Source: Dioscorea cayenensis subsp. rotundata (Eukaryota > Streptophyta > Magnoliopsida > Dioscoreales > Dioscoreaceae). From it: a stretch of 64,000 bases of DNA. The position numbers were made by a program, and so were the translations under genes. Location: contig NC_052475.1 of assembly GCF_009730915.1 (NCBI RefSeq), forward strand, positions 28,023,016 to 28,087,015, given 5' to 3'. The notes below the pieces were generated by a model. The model did not search any database and was not told the origin of the DNA. It saw only the letters and a list, made by a program, of their open reading frames with translations. Below, piece after piece: positions 32,679-44,524 of the stretch (position 1 is its first letter; each line of letters starts with the position of its first letter).

Positions 32679-33115
32679 TAATCTTTCGCCAAGTGAGATA
32701 ACCATTTCTGATTAGGCTAAATATTTGTAATCGACATTTGTATGACTCCTCATTTTATTATTTTAATATAAGAGTTGTCACCGACTCACCATCCTTGTTA
32801 TACATGAGACTAACATAGAATGAGCTTATGAAGTCGAGCTTACACTTGATCATAGGCCAAAAACCTTCTAGTTGGCTCCTGATTAAGTGAGGGGCTGTAG
32901 AAAACTAGAAAATGGCATAAGGTCAATATTGATAATTATCAACTAAGATGGAGTGGAATGGTAATTAAAATTACTATTATTCCGATCTAGCTAGATGTTT
33001 TCAAATTTTAACTGGACAAGGAGCACCCATGTAGCCCTTAAATGGAAGTCAAGACTAGCTCACTTATTCAGCCTGACCTTCCTAATTGAAGAGGGATAGC
33101 TAATGATGATGAATA
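32679..33115. other. Intergenic DNA
   Basis: No coding or repeat feature is seen between the E2 pseudogene and the degraded LINE. Confidence 0.4.
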
Positions 33116-34500
33116 ATTGACAAAAGTGTTCCAAATACAAGCTGCAACATGCAATGCAAAAATAGGAGGTCCGTTGTGTCATATCGGCATTACATAATAC
33201 GCACATGGCAATCGGAGAAGGATTACAACCTTGCCTTGCAAAGTTGTTTAAACTCAGAATCTTATTATATATCCTATGCCAAGCAACTAATAAAAAGATG
33301 ATTTTATGAGGGTTAGGCCTCTTCCAAATAGTGGGACCAAGGGGCCATACTAGCCTACCATTGTTAAGGAAACAGTAGAAGGATCTAATAGAGAAGTTAC
33401 CGGCACTTGAAGCCCCAAATTTGGAATCACCCTATCCAAGAGAAAGAGATGGAATAGGAGTTGTGTAGTCCCGACAAATTAGGGCTAGCATCAAGGATAA
33501 AGCATAGATAGAGGCAAGAGGTCATGTTGTTCTGAGAAATTAGTCTGGCTAGAAAATATAAGGACCCTACCATTGTACCACCAATCATTCCAAAAGAAGG
33601 TAGAAGTTTCATCTCAAAGGACAGAGAAAATGCATGTATGGAAGGAAGTAAGATTTAAATAATCTCGACCTAGAAGAGCAATTTATTTTGTGGAAGGTGA
33701 CGGGGGCTTTTTTTATTATAATTGAATTGAAATTCTTTCGACTAATACCTTGTTTAGCTGGAGCAAATTTTTTACCACTATTTGCCAAAGAGGGCCACGT
33801 TGAAGTTTTAAAGCTTAAAAAAAAAAAAAATACCCTAACCACCTTCATCCTGAGGTTTATCATGATCTAGATGGGACAAGATTAGGCTCAAGTCATAGGC
33901 TGTAAATTTTATTAGTGGCTTGGATAACCTATTTGGGTAGTTTGAAGATTGACATCCAATATGTCAGGATTGAGGAAAGCACCGAATTGATAAAAGCGAG
34001 TCTGCCTTCAAGGTAGAAAAAATTGGTTTTCCACGTGGGAAAAAAAGTACAAATAGAGAGGATAGATTTCATCATGTTCTGTTATTGAAGACACCTTCTA
34101 GAGGTGGCGACTCCAAAATAGGTAGGGTCAATGTGTCAAGAGCAATTAAGAGTCGAGACTATTGGGATCTTAGCAAAATGGCCGAATTTGGATGAGAAGA
34201 AAACAACTTTTCTAGAAGTTAATTGCTGGGCTCGTGATCTCTTCAAATAGGTATAGGATCAGCTTGATGACTCTAAAGTCTTTGATGCCAATAGCTGACA
34301 GAATGAGAAAGTCATCCATGTATTAAACATGACAGTTTTCCCCAGGACCCAAGACACAATCTAAAGAGAATGCGGAAGTTGAGAGCATAGGAGAAGATGA
34401 CACCAAGGGAGTCAATGACCAAAGTGAATAGAAAATGGAAAAAGAAGTGATAGACCTCTCTACCTTAACCTCCGCCAAGCGCACTGCCTGGAGTGATCTC
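33116..34500 (-). mobile_element. Heavily degraded L1-type LINE fragment
   Basis: On the minus strand scattered ORF2 remnants occur in order. A GLRQGDPLS-like position lies near 34490. The RT catalytic box reads YMDDFLIL at about 34325-34300. FFWNDWWYNGRVLIF lies at about 33600-33555. The zinc-binding region is WKRPNPHKIIFLLVAWHRIY then GCNPSPIAMCVLCNA (about 33335-33185). Many stops and frameshifts separate them. Unlike other copies here no 3' tail is visible. It is old and non-functional. Confidence 0.75.
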
Positions 34501-36169
34501 ATCCTTTATCTTATTTATAAGTGCTTCTATGAGTAAAGTAAGCACTGATGCTTTTTGATATGTGTTTTGGATATATGTATATGGAAGGGCTTCTAAACTT
34601 TAAAATTACTATTAAAATTTCTTAAAAGCATAATCAAAATTTTCTTATTTAAAAATCCAATATGAATTAATACTAAAGTAATATTTTAATATCCTAACAT
34701 CCTTAATAAAAAATAGTTGGCTAAGTAGAAAATATCACGAAAAACTTATATAGGAAAAAAAATTCATGATTTTATATTTATATATAGTGACAATCAGTAA
34801 TAATGTGTGCGTTCTGTTCAAAGATATTTTGATAGAAAATTGAAAAATATTTTTATGATCAACTAAGTGGAGAAGGTGAGGATAAACTTAAATTAGGATA
34901 AAAAAATTATAATTTAATAGTGACATTAAGGACACAAGGGTAAAAGTGTGGTTTTCTCAAAGATATTTTTATCACAATTATTTAGCTCATCACTAGAAAT
35001 GCGTTTTTTAGAAGCACCAATTTGTTATACTAAAACTATTTTCTTTACCGCTTCTGGTTTGTTACATTAGTGAATTTAGATATGCAAGTTTGAATCTATA
35101 AGCACTTAATTCACAGAAAAAGCACTTCCGGCTGGAGAAAAAAAAAAATTAATGCAGGCCTAACTCCCCTGTTACCGGGCATATATAGGTAGGTAGTGAT
35201 TAATGTTGTCATTTCTGGGCTTATTTATTTATATATTTATTTTTATAGAGTTCATTTGGCTAGAAAATTGGTATAATAATTCCGTCTTTCTTTGGCCTTC
35301 TTCAAAATGATATCATCTCGTTCTTATGCTTTTCAAATCTCTATCCTCAATACTAATGAGAGGCTAATTCTGTAATTTCCGATGGTGTATGCTTTCAAAC
35401 ATATATATGCATGGCGAAATTTGATTTTGCTAAGGTTTTTGTTTCCTATAAGAAATCAATGGGCCATGACAATCTGAGCTGTGACTAGAGACAACTTTTG
35501 CCACTGTTTCTTGTTAAGTCTCTAGAGATGGCCCAGCAATTTGTTTTAGTACTTAATATCGTTTGAATTTTGAAATGCATAAAGATTCTTTCACTTGGCA
35601 TGTATATCCATTTGCCTCACATGCGTATAATGCCAAAGTTTTCATGGCATTGAACTGGTATTAGGCTTTTTGAGTGTGAAGAAACACCAAACTGCAAATT
35701 CCTTAATTTCTAAACTTTTGTCATTAATGTAGTCCTAGAGGGGTGGAAATTGAGGATAAATAAAAAGAGAATGTTTATAAATGCTTACTTGTATAGTTCC
35801 TATGAATGTATACTATGCAGGTAGTAAAGATGGCAGTAATTTCTAGACTTGTATGGTTCCTATGAATGTTTATGAATGCTTACTTGTATAGTTCCTATGA
35901 ATGTACACTATGTAGTTCCTATGAATGTTTATGAATGCTTACTTGTATAGTTCCTGTAAACTTTTGTCATTAATTTCTAAACTTATGAATGTACACTATG
36001 TAGGTAGTAAAGATGGCAGTTTTCTACTGGATGTATAGTTCCTTGCCTAACAGTGAAAATTTTTCTCCTGTTCTGTCATAGATGTATGTTATTCAACCGA
36101 AACACTTAGATCTCTAGAGAAATATTTCTTATTCTCCACTTCTCTTTGTGGTTTTGCTTTTTGGGATCA
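34501..36169. other. Intergenic DNA
   Basis: AT-rich sequence with no supported gene. The tandem repeats at 35770-36030 are listed separately. Confidence 0.45.
35770..36030. repeat. Complex imperfect tandem repeats
   Basis: Words such as atgcttacttgtatagttcc, tatgaatgtacactatg and ggtagtaaagatggcag recur three to four times in shuffled order, suggesting repeated unequal exchange or replication slippage. Confidence 0.85.
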
Positions 36170-37081
36170 GTGTAGTTAGAATCGTACGGTTCTTGATACG
36201 AATCTTACGATTCATATCATTTTTCATCCGTAACGGTTCGAATCTTATAAAAGAATCGAAATTGATCTAGAATCGTGAATGAATCGTTTGAATCTGTCTC
36301 GAATCGGTCGAATCAACATGAATGATGAATTGAGAAGATCAACGATTCCTAGTTAATACAAGTTTTTGAATTAGAAAATCAAAAGGAAAAAGGGAAGAAT
36401 AAAAAAGAGTAAGAAACATAGGAGGAAGGAGAAATTTTGTTGTTTTATTCCAACATCCTCAACAAAGGCATTTTTATACCATCTCTTCATCTTTCTCGAC
36501 ATTCTTCTTTTTCTTTTTAAATTCTTTTATTATAATGCATGCGACTCAACTATTTTTAATTATTATAAAAATTTTTAAATTAGTGATTATTTAATTAATC
36601 TTTTAAATTTGTTATCCAAAAACAAATTCAAAGATTAATTAAAAAGATAATGTTTTTTAATTTTTAATATCAAATTAATTTTGTTATCTTATTATGAAAA
36701 GAAATCTTTTTAATTTAAAAAACTAATCTTTAACATAATTTAATCTTTTTGTGATTATTATATTAATTTTTAAACTGAACTATTTTTGAAATAACTAATG
36801 TTTTTAAAAATATATATAGGTTTTGCTTAATACTTGAAAATGTCTTCTAAGCTCAAAAACAGGATCTCAAACTAAGAAAAAATGTCTTCCAAACTAGTTT
36901 ATATTTAATTCATGACTAAGAATTTTTATTTTTTTTATTTTATATATAATCATGTTATATATATATATATATATGACTTTGAAATGTTGAACCGAATCTT
37001 ACGATTCGATTCGATTCACGATACTCGATTCACAAATTTAGAATTTCGATTCACAATTCGAATCTCGATTTGACTACCTTG
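36170..37081. mobile_element. Non-autonomous element with gattcgattc-rich inverted ends
   Basis: The left end (tgtagttagaatcgtacggt, then several aatc/gattc words) and the right end, whose reverse complement reads ggtagtcaaatcgagattcg, are imperfect inverted repeats of about 100 bp or more. They enclose an AT-rich core with no transposase frame. A (TA)n tract sits near 36957-36974. Superfamily not assigned. Confidence 0.55.
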
Positions 37082-39020
37082 CTTGGGATGTATTTAGTTT
37101 GATATTGATTCATGTCTAGGGGAGGTCCTATCAGTTTGCAACCCAAATCAAACATTTATGATTCTTTAGTCTTTCTTAGCTGGCACCTTCCCTGGTAAGT
37201 CTATTCCTTGGTTTGAGACACTCGCACTTCAGAACAGGTCAATGTTTTACCCTCAAGGATGAGAAATTTGTAGTGTTTTCCGTGTCCTTCTTGGAAACAA
37301 GATTTAGATTAAATTGGACTCTGTCTGTTTCTCTGTTGAATAGAATTTTTCTTCTTGTCCTTGTATGCATACATACAACCTCTGTGTTTTTACCAGTTAT
37401 CATGTCCATGTTATACACTAGAGGTTGTCCAAGTGCTGAGCAGATTGAAGTTTTCCTTTTGTTCTTTCTTGTTTCAATTTTTGGTCTGATGAAACTAATA
37501 AACCATATTAACATGTTAAGTGGAAAACCTTAATTTAAAAAAAAAAATATGAATGAATGAACCTCAAATTTATTAAAAAGAAACTAATCTGAAGTTTTTT
37601 GGTTATTTGTTTTTGTAATTTAACTAAATATGGGAAATTTAGACAAGCATGGTTTACAGCATTTATTCTTATTGATCAGCGCAAACATTGTAGATGGAAT
37701 ATTTGTGATTCTGAATTAAGAAGTTCTCAACGATGATCAGAGTCACAGCACCGGATAACTAAAGAGGCAGACTTGGCAGCCTTAACTTCAGACACTTTCG
37801 GAGATCTTTGTAATTTTTGACATTTTAATGGCTGATCTAATCCATTATGATCAGCTACTTTTTTCAATTGATTGTTGCCAAAAGCTTCTTTATTAGGATT
37901 TGTGTTCAGAGCTCTTCATGTGCCATGTTTTTATTAGATCCAAACAAATGGTTACTCTTTGTTTTGCCGATCAATAACGAGTTCAGAAAATATTAAAGCA
38001 GGCCACATTATAAATAACAATGCTCGTGGTATAGTTTGTATGTTCTGTTGCTATTAGATCTTGAATATTTATTTTCTTGGTTCATAATTTATGTTTTTTT
38101 TTTTTTTAAGTTTTGTTTTATCTATTTTCATAAGTTCTTAGTTCGTTGTTGCAATGTGATGCTTCTACAACAAGAAAGTAGTAACTTATTCTCTTTTCCA
38201 AGTGAGATGTTAAGACTTGTCTATATTTAATTAATATGTGTATATATATTTGATAAAAATGACCATCACTTCATTAAAGAGTTGTTAAATAATAAATAAG
38301 TATGGAGGTGTAAATGTTATAAATATGACCAGCGTAATACTACTACAAAACATGAAACTAATCCCATTGAATGATTATTATTGAATGTTTAATTATCTAT
38401 TCAAACGTTGAATTCACGCAGACAAGGACGGCTACAAACCCCACCCTGGATCACGTGTCATTCCTATCCACCCTATATTATTAGCATATAATTAGTGCAT
38501 TATCATATTTACTATTAACAACTAATGATTAAAACTAAAAATTACTTAATGACAACTCTGCATACTATTTTCATCCTTAATCTAATGCACATGTCCTTAA
38601 TTTATTTCATAAACTAAAAGTAAATAAATCCATCCAAACCGGTCAAATCTCCGACCACTCACTGCCAGCTGCATGCACGTTTTCCCTACCGGTTCAAAAA
38701 AAGAAACACAGCTTTTAAGAAACTCACCATGTTGTTTCTTAGTTGATGCAGTCCTGGACCAATATTGGCCATCAACTATATTTGACAATACTCATCTGTG
38801 CTTCTTCCAAAAATACTCATCTGTGCTCCAATAACCAAAGCCAAACCATGCTGGACCACCCTTGAATATTTCTATTTTCCACATTCCAACTTTGGATGCC
38901 ATCATGCACATAGATATATATCAACCTTTATAAAATCCAACCCTTTGACTCCTCCAATGTTGAACAAGTAAAAGAGGCCAAGCAATCACAATCCAACCTT
39001 CTCAGTATTTTCCCTCTCAA
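37082..39020. other. Intergenic DNA upstream of the IST1-like gene
   Basis: The open frame at 37213-37533 shows no recognisable domain and runs on both strands, so I do not call it. The poly-T at 38094-38107 and the A-rich run at 37537-37547 may be retroposon tails. The last 150 bp is the likely promoter of the IST1-like gene. Confidence 0.4.
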
Positions 39021-39030
39021 TATATATAAA
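39021..39030 (+). promoter_or_regulatory. Probable TATA box of the IST1-like gene
   Basis: TATATATAAA lies 39 bp before the start codon at 39069, leaving room for a very short 5' leader if transcription starts about 30 bp downstream of it. Confidence 0.5.
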
Positions 39031-39068
39031 CAAACCAACCAAGAGCAATTGCACTACAAGCAGAGGCC

Positions 39069-39949
39069 ATGGGGAAGACACTTGATGTCATCTTTGGAAG
39101 AACTTCAAGACAGACAGCAAAGTTGAAGGCGTTGCTTAAGCTTTGCGTCCAGAGGATCACCTTCATCGGTAACCAGCACCGGATTCAGTGCTTGCAGTCT
39201 CGTGGGGATATCCTCCAGCTCTTGAAGCTCGGTTATCGTGATCGTGCCATTGCTCGTGTATGTCTTATTTTTTGTTCTTTTAATCGAAAAAATATAAGTG
39301 ATTTAATTTGTTGCAAATTAATAGGAATTGACATTGTGTTGGTGTTATTATTTTGTTGCAGGCTGAACAGGCAATCAAGGAACAGAACGTGCTGGATGTG
39401 TTTGTGATGATAGAAGCCTATTGTCATCTCTTGCATGAGAAGGCTACGTTCCTTGAACATCAAAAGTATGACTTAATTTTAAATGAAGTATATATATATA
39501 TATATATATGATTAAATACTTTTAATTAAGGCTTCCCTTGTAAATTATTTCATATTGAATTCCTCTGCAGTGAATGCCCGGATGAGCTTAGAGAAGCAAT
39601 CTCAAGCCTTATCTTTGCTGCATCGAGGAGCGGTGAACTGCCGGAGTTGCAGGATGTTCGGAGAATGTTTGCAGAGAAGTTTGGCAGAGAATTCAGTTCT
39701 GATGTAGTGCAACTCCATGGTGATTTTCATGTGAATCAAAAGGTAAACTAATATTACTGCAGAATTATATTGCATTAATCTTCAAGCTTTTTCTTCCATT
39801 TAATGTGGTGAATTTTTTTTAATCTATGCATGCAGATGATACAGAAGCTTTCTAAGAAACACATAAACCTTGAAACCAAATTAATGGTGGTAATAGAGAT
39901 TGCTGAGAAAGAAGGGATTGAGTTTAAGCTTGAAGGACTACATTTTTAG
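39069..39949 (+). CDS. Short IST1-domain protein (ESCRT-III-like regulator of VPS4)
   Basis: Four exons with GT-AG borders: 39069-39257 (189 bp), 39362-39465 (104), 39571-39742 (172) and 39836-39949 (114 with TAG), total 579 bp and 192 residues, in frame. The N-terminus MGKTLDVIFGRTSRQTAKLK, the RGDILQLLKLGYRDRAIARAEQ helix and the EQNVLDVFVMIEAYCHLL helix are characteristic of the IST1 domain (Regulator of Vps4 activity in the MVB pathway). DELREAISSLIFAASR and LQDVRRMFAEKFGREF follow, as in the family core. In eukaryotes IST1 proteins work with CHMP1 and the VPS4 ATPase in multivesicular-body sorting. Most plant relatives have a long variable tail after this core; this protein stops right after it (EGIEFKLEGLHF), so it lacks a C-terminal MIT-interacting motif. 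It may be one of the short paralogues common in plants. Confidence 0.88.
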
Positions 39950-40657
39950 AGCAAAGAAGGGAATATCGAGTTTGCTGCAACGAGGAGGTTAAAAAAGCAC
40001 TGCTGCTTCACAACATTAATGGTTAAACCATCAACTCATCTGAATTTGAGTTTCAGACAAGTGTGAATGCCATTGAAGAGCAGCAGCATGAGGAGGTTTG
40101 CATGGATAAACAGTGTGGAGTTGCACAACCAGTTGGATGCAGCTATAGGCCAAATTTTTTGTGGGAATTTTTGTATGATTTGTTTAAAATAATATTTGTG
40201 CTAAACTAAATGCAATTGTACAGGAAGAAAATTGAAAATAAAACTAAATGCTCCAATGTTTTAATTCCGCTCACTTTTTTCTTGTTGGAACTGGATTGGT
40301 ATTTGCAGATTTTTTTAAAATTTTTTTTTAAAGCCTAATATATAATTAAATTTTAAGGTTTTAAGAAAACCAGATATCTACTGCGCCAAAGCATGCATCA
40401 GCCAGATAATTATCACAAAATAATTTATGTTAATAAACAATTACAGTCATAAACAGAAATACATAACTCCTATAGATACACCAACACAAACAATCTTCTT
40501 CTTCCACATTTTGAAATTTTATATATCCACTCAATAACCAAAGTGAAGAGTTACAGAATGAAAACAGATGTTCTCAGAAGGAATATTGATTTACCACAAA
40601 TATACATCAATGTAAAGAGTTTAGAAACCATGCATAAAACTCGGCTTAATTAATTAC
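39950..40657. other. 3' flank of the IST1-like gene
   Basis: Probably contains the IST1-like 3' UTR (to about 40250, ending in an A-rich stretch with aataaa-like words) and the 3' UTR of the possible minus-strand micro-gene. No other gene is seen. Confidence 0.4.
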
Positions 40658-40876
40658 TCATCCATGATCACTTTCTTGAACTCCCATACTTGGATAAAAA
40701 TCACCACCTTGTTGTTCCAGAGGACCGAAAATAATTTCCGCCGCAACGGCAGCTTGCTCATCTATTTGCTGCTGATCAACCTGATGGAACTCCATTCCCA
40801 AAGATGTTATGGCAACAAGGAGTAACACTGGACCAAAAAATCGGATAAGATGAACTAGAAAATCAATGATGAACAT
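40658..40876 (-). CDS. Possible 72-residue single-pass membrane microprotein
   Basis: An uninterrupted frame from ATG at 40876 encodes MFIIDFLVHLIRFFGPVLLL followed by VAITSLGMEF, a single hydrophobic segment of about 27 residues, then an acidic, glutamine-rich tail (HQVDQQQIDEQAAVAAEIIF...). I do not recognise the family. The ordered layout of membrane anchor plus polar tail and a frame that is open for its full length favour a real gene, but length alone cannot exclude chance. No intron is needed. Confidence 0.35.
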   Translation of the reverse strand: MFIIDFLVHLIRFFGPVLLLVAITSLGMEFHQVDQQQIDEQAAVAAEIIFGPLEQQGGDFYPSMGVQESDHG

Positions 40877-40902
40877 AATTGAATGAACTGTTTTAGTGTC
40901 TT

Positions 40903-43560
40903 TTGGGGAAGAGGATTGCTGGTTTTTTCATCCTTTATGTAAAGGGAGATAAATGTCTTGATGGGGAAGCAATTGGCTTGAGCATTCTCGTGGATGAAAA
41001 AGCTCAAACCAAAAAAGCTCAAGCCATGCATGCATTACGTGAAGAGAGCACGGGCAATGGTGTATTTCTTAATATTTGTTTCTATATATGTTTCATGGAA
41101 GGGAGAGAAAGAAAAGTTAAACATGTCCTGCAGTTGGTTCAGGATCTTCAGGTGAAGCAAATTATTTATGTTTCCCTTCCTAATTTGATTATATGTGTTT
41201 GGTTCACTTCACTCACCATAATAATGATCATGTTAGAATAAGCATGACTACTTTTTGCCAATGTTTATATATATATGATTTTCTATTTGTTTGTATATTT
41301 ATGAAAATATTGTTTATTATCCGTCATCCATGGTGAAATTGAACTTAAGAATATAAGGAAGGTGTGTTTAGAGGGGTTTTTTTTAAAAATAAAATAAAAT
41401 ATTAGTTTAAAAGAAATTTTTTTTTAAATCAAACTATACTTTGATTTAATTAACAATAATATAAATAAATATTTATAAATTAATTTTTCTATTTTTTAAT
41501 TTACTAATAAATATTCAGTACTATTGTTTGACAAATTAGTATTCGTATTTTAAAAACTTATTAATAAATATATTATTTAAAATAATTAGAAAACGTGAGG
41601 TTCATTGGAGATATAAAGAAAATATGAACTATTACATTATTTCCTACTAATGTTGTAATCTCGTGGTTATACATGATATAGCAATCTCTTTAAGAATATA
41701 CAAAATAACAAGAGATACCAAGCGAGAGGAAAAAAACAAAAACCTTCTCATACTTTAAATTCAATTGCTAGGGGATAATTGCTATTAATCAAACCATGAT
41801 GACAACTATTTTTTATTTTTATAAATTCTAAAATAAATATAATTAATACTTATTTAAAATTAACATTCATAAATATTTGTTATTATTTAAAAAATAAATG
41901 TTTAAATTAAATATATCATTTTAAATTAATTAAATAAAAAAATTCCAGGTTGGTTAATGGTATTAACCCAAGTCATTTAGAGAGGAGAAGGACGAGTTGG
42001 AATATCACATTAAAAAAATAACTTTGTGAGAATTTAGACTCCCATGTGGACTCTAATAACTCAATATGAGGACACATGAACTATTAACTCCGTGTATGTC
42101 CTTCGACTAATTGCAATCCCTATCACAGTGTATTCCCAACTTGGCCAAACAGCGCATATGCAGGTTGTAGTGCAAATTGTTCCATATTTCTGCATCTACA
42201 AATTTTGAATGTGACAGTTCATTAAATCAATGCAATAATTCCACAAGAAATATTGAAGGCATTGAAGCGTCATGGTACTTTTGCGCCATAGAGGGCTTTC
42301 ATGTGAACCATTTTTTTAAGTTTATGATCTCTGGCTAACAAACAAAGCATATCAATTCTCAGGAGCTTAGACAACTTCATGCCACACTAAGCACCAGCAG
42401 CAAAAAAATATGATTCGATGAATTAAGAAAATGGTCAAAATTCATGTTTTATCTGACTTGGAAGTAACCGTGGAACACATCTGCACACTGGAAACCTGGT
42501 TGATTAACAAGTTCTATGCATGGACAAAGAACAGATTCAAGAATTGAAAGTGAAAATGCTGATTCAGAACTAGGTTAGCATTCTCGATGCAAAATCATGT
42601 CTTCATCCCTCCTATTTAATCAACTGACAGAATAAGTGTGAAAATAATTTTTGACATGACATACAAAACATATTTCCCCATGGTATTATTGCAATTGTAG
42701 TGTTTCTCAGCTGCTAGAATCACAGTTTTGTGAAGCCTTAGAACTATTTGGTGAGAAATACACTTTTCTCTTTCAAGTATTGACAATTTTTAATCTTCAA
42801 CCTGCTAGACTGCAACTGTATTTCTGCAGATTACAAAAGTTAATAAACCCTGTCTAACAAAGATGGGAAAGGTATTACTGTTTCCACTACCAATCTCAAA
42901 TGGGAAGAAGACCTTGAAACTATGACCACAAAAGCACTAAATTTGGTATGGAAACAATTCAGAAAGACCAACTTATCTAGTAATGTTAGTAACACAATTT
43001 TTTTCCAATGCAGTCCTGACATTGAATTTTTCTCAAAAGGAATATTTTAATCAATCACCACATTAAAATAAAATATTCTTCTTTTACCCTCGATGTCAAA
43101 AACATTTCTACCAAAAAACAAAATGTACTCCATTAACTCCATTAACTGCAGACAGATGCTTCATTTACCAGTTGTGCATGCAAGGAATTCAAAGATGAAG
43201 GCTTTCTATTCTCATGACTCTATAGAAAACTTATAGACCTAATTGAACTAAAGAATACAAAGATTCAAGTCAATAATGGGGGAAAATTGCAGACTACATG
43301 GCTAAAAGGTAAAGACAAAGTAAACAAATTTCAAAAGTCAATCTGATCAATTTATGACTACAACTAACAAAATGTACAATATTGCTTGAAAAATAAGCCA
43401 GACTTATTCTTACAAACTCAAGATTTAGGAGAAACAATAACATGTAAACTATATCACACAAGATACAGCATATTTTTTAGGCATAAAGATGCACAACAGA
43501 TCCAACCAACCTTATATTTGAAGCATCAATGCCTCATTTGTCATATTTACGACCATCTAA
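40903..43560. other. Intergenic DNA
   Basis: AT-rich, with no supported gene. The frame at 40903-41241 overlaps the presumed upstream region of the 72-residue frame and shows no domain. No transposon ends were recognised. Confidence 0.45.
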
Positions 43561-44524
43561 CTACTCCAAATTTGGTGCCTCCTCCGTTGGATTGGCCTCA
43601 AAAACATCAGAGCCAGATGACTCTTGTTCTTCTAAGAACTCCTGTGATTGGACAGATTCCTTATAGACTGAGGTTTCCTTGAAATCTGTTGCCCCCTCAT
43701 TGTATGTTGCAACAGCAATTCCGCATGCAATCAGCTGCAAAAACACCATGGCTTATTACTTTCGCACATTAACAGAAATATGCAGATGAACAGCAAGACC
43801 AGTGCAAATGCTAACAAATTCCAATTTCAACTGACTAATCAATTATATCTTTGCCATAGTTGTAAGGTATTATTCTCGTATTGATTTTCATTGTCCTGTT
43901 TTGTTTGAGAATAAAGCTTGAGATTCAACACAAATCAACATAAATAATCATTTGAAATAGAATTGCAAACTCTATTGATTACTTGCAATAAACTATAAAC
44001 TAGAAAGATTAAGCAGCAAATAAGAAACCTAAACAATCAATATAGCTCTTCCATACATACAGAAAAGAACCCTGAATTCAATTCAAATAGAAAAGGGAAA
44101 AATCATAACTTGGGAAAATTACCCCAAAGATGATCCCGAACGCCCACAAGTACTGAATGAAGAAACCGAAGGCATTCCACTGAGGGCCCTCCCAGAAATC
44201 AGTCTCCACCCCGGGGAGCTCTGGCATAGGAACCCCATCTGCACTGACATACGCCCCTGGATCTTCAACAGCAGCGCCCTCCCCGACATCCCCCACGACC
44301 TCCTCCTGCTCTTCTTCAGGCGAGACGACGGCTCCCTTCCTGCCCTTCTCGAGCCTTCGAGTGCGGGATGAGATGCCCCTCCTAGCGTGCGTGATATGAG
44401 AACTCCTGCCAAGGGAGAGGCTGGCCTTGGCCGGAGAGAGGGAGGAGGATAAGAAGGGCTTGGAGTTGTACTGAAGGAGAGGGTATATAGTACTCCGGGT
44501 AATGGTAGAGGTTAGGAGCGCCAT
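43561..44524 (-). CDS. Conserved plastid-targeted protein with one membrane segment
   Basis: Two exons, 44524-44123 (402 bp) and 43734-43561 (174 bp with TAG), give 191 residues with a GT-AG intron. The N-terminus (MALLTSTITRSTIYPLLQYN, then a Ser/Arg-rich stretch to about residue 60) looks like a chloroplast transit peptide. An acidic linker (PEEEQEEVVGDVGEGAAVED) precedes the conserved block MPELPGVETDFWEGPQWNAF. One hydrophobic segment, GFFIQYLWAFGIIFG joined across the intron to LIACGIAVATYNEG, follows, then TDFKETSVYKE and an acidic tail. I recognise the conserved block from uncharacterised plant chloroplast inner-membrane or thylakoid proteins (from memory, similar to Arabidopsis At1g42960). 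No function is known to me. Confidence 0.82.

Noticed and set aside
37213-37533. 106-codon open frame with hydrophobic stretches
   Set aside because: The opposite strand is equally open, the hydrophobicity comes from T-rich codons and no domain is recognisable.
40903-41241. 112-codon frame starting MGKRIAGFFILY
   Set aside because: No recognisable domain, and it overlaps the presumed upstream region of the opposite-strand frame.
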